This document shows positions 57,431-64,000 of a stretch of 64,000 nucleotides of DNA, one piece after another. The stretch lies in the NCBI GenBank assembly GCA_003342895.1, contig PTFA01000029.1, positions 1,116,001 through 1,180,000 of the forward strand. The letters are read 5' to 3'. A program made the translations under genes and the position numbers. The DNA comes from Casuarius casuarius. Lineage: Eukaryota; Chordata; Aves; Casuariiformes; Casuariidae. Under the pieces are notes generated by a model that saw nothing but the letters and a program-made list of their open reading frames with translations, made no database searches and was not told the DNA's origin. Position 1 is the stretch's first letter; each line of letters starts with the position of its first letter.

Positions 57431-60400
57431 CCTAATTTGGGGTAAATCTAGACTACTAACCTTGCCTTGAATCTAGTAATCAGACAGCCTCAGGCTGAGT
57501 CAACTCAGTAAGCTGATCAGACAAGAAAAATTATTCCTTTGCTTATTTTGGGGGGGATGTTAGAAGCAAAAATGAATGCTGGGAGCAGGAGGGCTGCATG
57601 GTTTCTTCCAGCAGCAGTACTTGCTTCAAATGAGTTACAGTGCGAAGTACTGGTTGTGTCCCAAGGAGCAAAATGACTCACTTAGGTCGAGATTATAATC
57701 AGTACTAGGGGCAAGACTCAGAATACAGATCTCCAAAATTCATAGTCCTATGCTCTAAATGCCCAAACCTGCGCTTTAAACTCCTGAACCTTTCTCCTTC
57801 ATCAACTTTGAAATATGTAGACCCCCCACAGGCTTCCTTCTCCCTCTGCAAACACTGTGGTATTTAGAAAAAGACAAAGACTCAAGTGAGGAAAAAAACA
57901 GGCTCTGGTTCCAAACTCAGAGGGAGCCATAAGCCACTGTCTCGTGAGGGACGAGCTGGACTCTTGCCTCTAAAGAAAGCAGCAGCATTTGACTCCTGCT
58001 GCATCCTGAAATCAGCAGGAACCGTGTCCCACAGAGAAGCAAAATACTGCAAGCATGGACATATATAAAGCCTTGGATTTTCGGTGGCAATGAGAACTGA
58101 CTTAACTGCCTAAATCCCAAATCCCCTTGCTAAAACCTCATTCAGTATCAAAACATACGCCTGAAATAGGACACCAGGCAAACCATTGCACAACTTCACT
58201 ATGGTTGCAGCTGCACATTAAAACTGTAATGCCTCCTAAATATGCAGCTTTATTGTGCAGAAAAGAGTCTCTACCTGTTGGTACTCTCATTCCGGAACTC
58301 AAGACAGTCATTACTCTCTATCTCCAAGTACCAATTAACAGTCATGGTTATTATTTAATCATCTTGTTGATTAATATGAAAGATAATGTTTATTTCCTTG
58401 TTTACATGCTATGATTCCTTGTTAAAATGATAAAAACAGCTCAAGAGAATCTCTTCAAAGTGCAATCAAGATATACATTAAATCCTGATGAAATAATTAT
58501 TCCTTCAATAGATCTAGCTGGAGGAGCTCCTCTGGGAAGCATATGTGAAAGGGAATGGGATACAAAGAACAAATTTACACAGGCAACATTTATTCAAGCA
58601 CCTAGACTAAGCACTAACAGTCAATAAGTAAATGCACTCAGAAAGGCCAAGCTAAGTAAAATACATAAATCAGTCAGTCATACCGAAGTATAGTAGCTCT
58701 CACTTCAAAAAGCAGGTGGAAGATAACGGAACCACTACTAGTTTTCTTAACTTCCCCACCAAGATAGACCAACTTTTAAACTGATTCATTTCCAACAGTA
58801 TTCACACCCTTTCTGCATCTCCACTGTTCAAAGGACAGCGCCATATGCTAGCTAAAGCAATTAACTGCTACAGTGCTGATAAATCCTTTTCCTATGAGTT
58901 TGGAGAGCCATGATGTATTAAGAAATTTGGCAAAGGGACTGCAGATGTCCACACGGGATAAGAGGAAACTGAAAAAGCAGAGGAACTGGAGTAGCTGTTG
59001 TAGAAAATAATCAGTGCTTTGATGGGCAACAGGCCAGCTGTGCTAATAATGATGTATGTGGTCCACATTTAAAAGGCATCTTTTCTCAGGTAGTACTGCA
59101 CAAAGCTTAATTATACACCTCTTTGTGTGTTTGTATGCAAAAGTCATTTTGCCTGACATTGAAATGATGTTGTTTCCGTAGTAGGAACATCACAGATAGC
59201 TATAAAAATAGTTTAACTTCCCCTTTTAGGGGGGAAAAAAAAAATCTAATGGAAAGAATTGGGCAATATAGGCAAAATGAAATGCAGCTATCAAAATCTA
59301 GACTCTGAATACAAAGGTAAGTAACCTCCATCCTCAGCTCCTATAAAAGTGCAGTCAGTTCTTTAACTATCACCAAAGACAGCTGGTACTTGGGCTCCTC
59401 GACCAGGCCAGGCAGAGAGTACCACACAAGCGCTCATCCGTGCTCATGCATTTCTTCCAGCACCAGCAATCTACGTGCTGGTACCCCAGCCAAGCACTCA
59501 ATAGGCCAAAATACAGGCCAGGCTGGTTTGGCTACAGGCCCAACCAAATAAAACAAAACCTGACTTCACAAACCCTTACTTCAGTAAAATTTATGACAGT
59601 CTGTGTATTTCCAGGGAGCCATGTGAGACACTCGAAAGCGCTGGATTTTCTGCAGCCCTTATCCAACAATCCATTATTGAATTTACACCTAAGTTTTCAG
59701 TGCTTTTTTTCTCTAGCATTCTTTTCTTTTTAGGTGGAATTTGTCCCATGAAAAAAGGGAAGGCTAAGCTTTTGTAAACTGGGCATTTTTGTCTAGCAAG
59801 CACAATAAAGACAGTCACACAGGCTATATTAGACCACTTCCTATAGGTGCCTACTTTGATGCCATGCCTATTCCCTGATTTGCTTCTCTTTCTCAAATTT
59901 AATCTTGCATTGGAGGCCTTTACATCCATCTTTGGCACCATAGTGGGCTGTCTGTCCTTCACCAATCTGAACTTCTGTTTCCTCACAGGGAAAATTATGT
60001 CCCCTAGGGTATACAATGTGAAAGTTTAGAGTTAGTCATTTATTTTTCTGGGCATTTTCCAAGTATTTTGTCACAGCTTTGACAGAGGTGTATGCTTTCC
60101 ACCTACCTTCATTTTCCCCATTCAACTTACATCAAGCAGTCTAAGAAACGTTCTTGCAGGGGACTCCACACTCTCATGCCTCTCATCCAATTAAAGCTTT
60201 AGAGACACCCGTGTATATTATTTTTACCTCTAGCTGTGAGATCTACTGTCTGCATTTTGCTTAACTCTTCTCATCTTTAATAAAAGTTGTCTTTTAAGAT
60301 GCTCTGGAGAGTTCTTTCCTCATAGCTAGGTGTCATGGTGGAAAATAAAACTAATATATGGCGCATGCAGGAGCACTCAAATATCAAATGACAAGGGACA

Positions 60401-62944
60401 GTCTCTAACCTGCTCTTTCCCCCACACAATTTACAGATTCCTAGGTTTTCTGCCACACATGGATGATACTAGTGAGGAAAAGCATGACTAGATCAATTAT
60501 ACAATGCTCAGCAGCTGGGGAATATGACTATGCAACAACAGTAACTACAAAGCCTGGCCATTAAAAGAACTATACAACCATTTTTTCTTAAATGTTGCCT
60601 GGAAAGTTAACCCGACATTTCAGATATTCAGTCATACAGCAAGCTTCTCCCAGGCTACATTCACTACATGGTCTGCACATTACAGCTGTGAAAGTAAACA
60701 GCGCAATTTAAATCCCTTAAGAACTGTTCCTTCTGGGCATAATGAAAATGAAAAGCAGAATTGAAACTTTTGGAACTACGCAGAATTATAAAATTTCACA
60801 AAGTGCTAAGCAAATATTGATTAAGCTTCAGAAGCAAGAGTGACATGAGAAATACTGTGGGATACATACTGGAAATGAGTCAACTGAGATTTAATTGGCA
60901 TGATGGGTTTACAGACAAACCACCACCACCAGTACAAAATAGAACTGGGAGTCCTGCTTTCCATTATTAAACTCCACTGACAAAAGATTACGAAAAAGAA
61001 AACACAATTTTTGCATATTCATTTCAACATGAGTCATTACATTTTAACACACTTTTAGCATTATTAGCCATCCTTATCTCTCACAGATCATTGTTATTAC
61101 TTGTATTGTGAGAACGGCTAAGGGCTTCACTGGGATGGTCAAGGCCAAAGCCTTAAATACAGTCCAAGCTTTAAATATCCTACATTTTCGGAGGGCTCAT
61201 TCAAGGGTTTTGGTATGATCTTGAGAGATACTGCCAGGAGCAATTTTTAATGCTGATTCTGAACTCTCTGCAAAACTGAATAATTCTGGGTGCAGGTTTA
61301 CATTGGATAGCTCAGAAATCTTTATTCAAAAGCAAGACTCTTTCGAACTTTCCCAGTTCCCAGCCCCCAAACTTAGCCATCAATGCAACGTTACATAACC
61401 AACCTCACAACCCTTTCCCACTGCAAACCAACTTGAAAGGAAGCAGTGGGAAAGTCACATAGTCTGTCATTGTATCTGCAGTTCCAGTTATTGTTTCCTT
61501 AATTACTCGTCAATACAGACAACAAATAGACGGATGTCCTACAATACACCCTCCAGCACTCTGCCCTGAGCCTTCCGTAACTCACAAAATAAACTTGGTT
61601 GGCATTATTACTTTTATTATTGCTACTACTGTTTGATTTGTGGTCCTAAAATTAGAAAGGTAACACAATGAAGCAGTACAGTGGCTACCAAAAACCCCAT
61701 GCAAGCTTAAAAAAACCAAGGTATCAATTTCCATTAACAGCATTAGATTTAGAAAATAAAATCCTATTCAGAAAGAGCCATTTCTAAAGGGAAAGCTGGG
61801 AATGTCTAACTGTATCATGGAGGTTTGGAAAGGACAGATGCCATCCATATTTCTGCAGCAATTGATACCAAAAGCTGAAGAGAGATGCAGCTGAACTGAG
61901 GGATACAGTTGGAGCTGGAGTTTTCCAAAACTCTTCAAAGCCAGATTCATCCAGCCTGTTCTTCCTACACTTCCTGCAAACTATCAGTTTCTGAATTTAA
62001 GGCCAGATTCTCAGAAATCAGCAAAGTTGTACTGGTGTCTCTCACTGCCCTGTAATTTCTCTTGCTGAAGATCTCAAGCCGAGCTATTACTCTTCAAAGG
62101 GGTTGGCCCATCCAACACTGTTAAGCGGTCTTTTGTAACGCTCCATCCCAATTCCCTCTGCCTGAGGGAACTAAACCTCAACAATCTTTGCTTAAGATAG
62201 TTGCCATTCGTCGACTCTCATACACTGTATTTATATTCAACATGCAGCTTGACTTTATTAATGTTAGTCCTCACGACACCATTGTGAGTTATTCAGGCAT
62301 TCAGACAAACAGCAATCTTGGCCAACACTGAACAAGAAGTCACCTATAAAGTATATGTTATATTTTGAGATTATGGTGTTTCCCTGCTAGAACAAGCTTA
62401 CTAGGCTCTTGTGTTGCATATATAGCTTCTGGAGGATATCAAGGCTTTCCTCACTTCAGTATTATTACACAAGAACAGAACCAACCCTTTGTTTCCTTAG
62501 CTGTCCCAGCAACGCTGTCAAGAAGCACTGCCAGGAAGAACAAACAATTAATGTTCCCTATTTCAGTGGTTCACCTTCCTTGATAAATAATTAGTTCATC
62601 TGGATCACAATGCACAGCCTCAAACAATGGCGTTTTTATAATGCATGATGGTAATACAGTTCAATAGAAAAACATTATTCTGAAACATTCCAAAATGTCA
62701 AACCACATGTAATATTGTGGGGATATTACCAAGCCAACATTATAAGAGAGAGTATCTCTAATACGAGATTCAGTTCATGCCTTGCCTCTCGCACATGGCA
62801 TAATCTTGCATTTCAGGCTTGAATTTCAGCCTCTTGCATCAAGTGACCTCTTAATTTTCTCTTACTATCTCTTATTAAAATCAACAAGGCAGAAAAAACA
62901 GCTATATTGACATATCAGGAACATATCTGCTCAGAGCTGATCAG

Positions 62945-63420
62945 AAAAGATGGGACTGGAAGGGATTTTAAGAGGTTATCTAGACTTTCCCCACTCCCCA
63001 TGGTAGGATGAACTTTTTCTAATACATTCCCAATATATATTTGTCCAGCTTGTTCTTAGAAATCTCCAGTGAAAGCAACTCCACAGCCTCCCTAGGCAAT
63101 CAATTCCAGCTTTTAACAATTCTTACTGTTAGAAAATTCACACCTAATGTCTTGTATAAACCTGTCTTGCTGCAATTTATGTTCATTGTTTTCCCTCATC
63201 TCCCAAGCAGGCATGCAGATGAGTTTACTCTCTTCTGCTTGCCGTAGCTTTTATCTATATAAAGACTGTCACCGTGTCTCCCCTCGGTCTTCTCTTTTCC
63301 AGACCGAAAAATCCCAGTCCTTCCAACCTTTCCTCACAGGTCAAGTTTCCTGGACTTCTGATCATCCTTGTTGCCCTGCCTCTGCTCTAGTCTCCCAGTC
63401 CACATCTTTCTTCAAGTTTC
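62945..63420 (-). mobile_element. Old CR1-type LINE 3' fragment
   Basis: Begins gggactggaagggattttaa and gaggttatctagac, the reverse complement of the CR1 3' end. It continues with cagtgaaagcaactccacag, gcaatcaattccagc, cttgctgcaatttatgttca and ccgtgtctcccctcggtctt, which follow the 3' portion of older CR1 families upstream of that end. More diverged than the copy at 32130-32564. Confidence 0.8.
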
Positions 63421-64000
63421 ATATGTAAAACTAACTACAATATTCCAGTTATCAGTTATGTCAGTATCAAATTTCTTATAGACCAGAGCAGTATAGAATC
63501 AGGCTCTAAATCTGTGAGGCTGTTCACACATGTGATTTCAAAATAGATGCAGTAAAGGGAGACTGTCACATCTTGAGAAAGTGCAGAACTAAGGCCTAAT
63601 GCAAGGAGGAACGACAGCTGAGATTCACCTGAATTCAGGCACCCGACAGAAAGATTGAGCAGAGCCACTTTGGGACAGATTCAGAAAGACCTCTGGAAGA
63701 TGACAAGTTAAAATAAACCTGCAGAGTACCCCTGAAACCAGGAGAATTTTCTTATGCTATACAGATCCAAGAGCTGATCCCATCTCTTGACCACACATTA
63801 TTATTTGAACAGAAGCAACCAACCAAGCCCATTTTCAAGCATTCAAGGGATTTGCAGACAGGAATCCAAGAAGGAATTCTCACAGCTCTCCTCCTTAATT
63901 TTTCCCCATGTTTAAGAAACCCAAAGGGCAGCTCTTCAGGAGCGCTGCCTGTTACACTCCAGTCATTTTTTTATGCCCTCCCAGACCCAGCAGCCTCTGA

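Larger units (their letters stand above)
56085..64000 (-). other. KIF26A upstream intron (start only)
   Basis: No further KIF26A exon was recognised. The next upstream exon should end with two bases of an Arg codon and carry the family's Cys-rich N-terminal segments. Contains MIR-like and CR1-type relics and a 141-codon open frame (59591-60016, minus) without family resemblance. Confidence 0.7.

Noticed and set aside
59591..60016. 141-codon minus-strand frame, tested as an upstream KIF26A exon
   Set aside because: Lacks the family's Cys-rich or pre-motor sequence and has no donor giving the required phase 2 Arg codon.
1..64000. tRNA, rRNA, CRISPR, operon or prophage features
   Set aside because: None seen. 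The sequence is vertebrate nuclear DNA with introns and CR1 retroposons.

Overview
The window is vertebrate nuclear DNA, almost certainly from a bird. A 3'-terminal CR1 retroposon fragment with the avian-style end sits at 32130-32564, two older CR1-type fossils lie at 53100-53610 and 62945-63420, and degraded MIR-type SINE relics are scattered through it. The single gene I can support has a many-exon GT-AG structure. There are no operons or other prokaryotic features. I cannot name the species.

The gene is KIF26A (kinesin-11 family, an atypical kinesin), on the minus strand. Twelve coding exons can be placed with compatible splice sites and continuous reading phase. They run from 56084 (upstream end) to the stop codon at 28741 and encode 1,727 complete residues. 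These cover the linker before the motor, the whole motor domain, the very long Ser/Pro-rich tail (one 3,385-bp exon) and the C-terminal coiled coil. The N-terminal exons are not found and should lie beyond position 64000. The 3' UTR probably runs to about 27450. KIF26A is chosen over the paralogue KIF26B from recalled family sequence at the motor/tail boundary and the C-terminus. That is a judgement from memory, not a computed alignment.

Layout: 1-27449 is non-coding DNA downstream of KIF26A with simple repeats, a GC-rich minisatellite (8467-8745), MIR-type fossils and no recognisable gene. 27450-28740 is the probable 3' UTR. 28741-44407 holds eleven exons separated by introns of 0.24-4.1 kb, including an intragenic CpG-rich patch (about 34370-35600) and the CR1 fragment. 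44408-55900 is an 11.5-kb intron with an 87-bp tandem duplication and a CR1-type reverse-transcriptase fossil. 55901-56084 is the most upstream exon visible. 56085-64000 is the start of another long intron.

I found no previously undescribed system. The points most worth a second look are a 12- or 21-nt micro-exon with two possible acceptors, the degenerate switch II of the motor, the intragenic CpG-rich patch, and two quiet non-coding stretches that could be conserved regulatory DNA.
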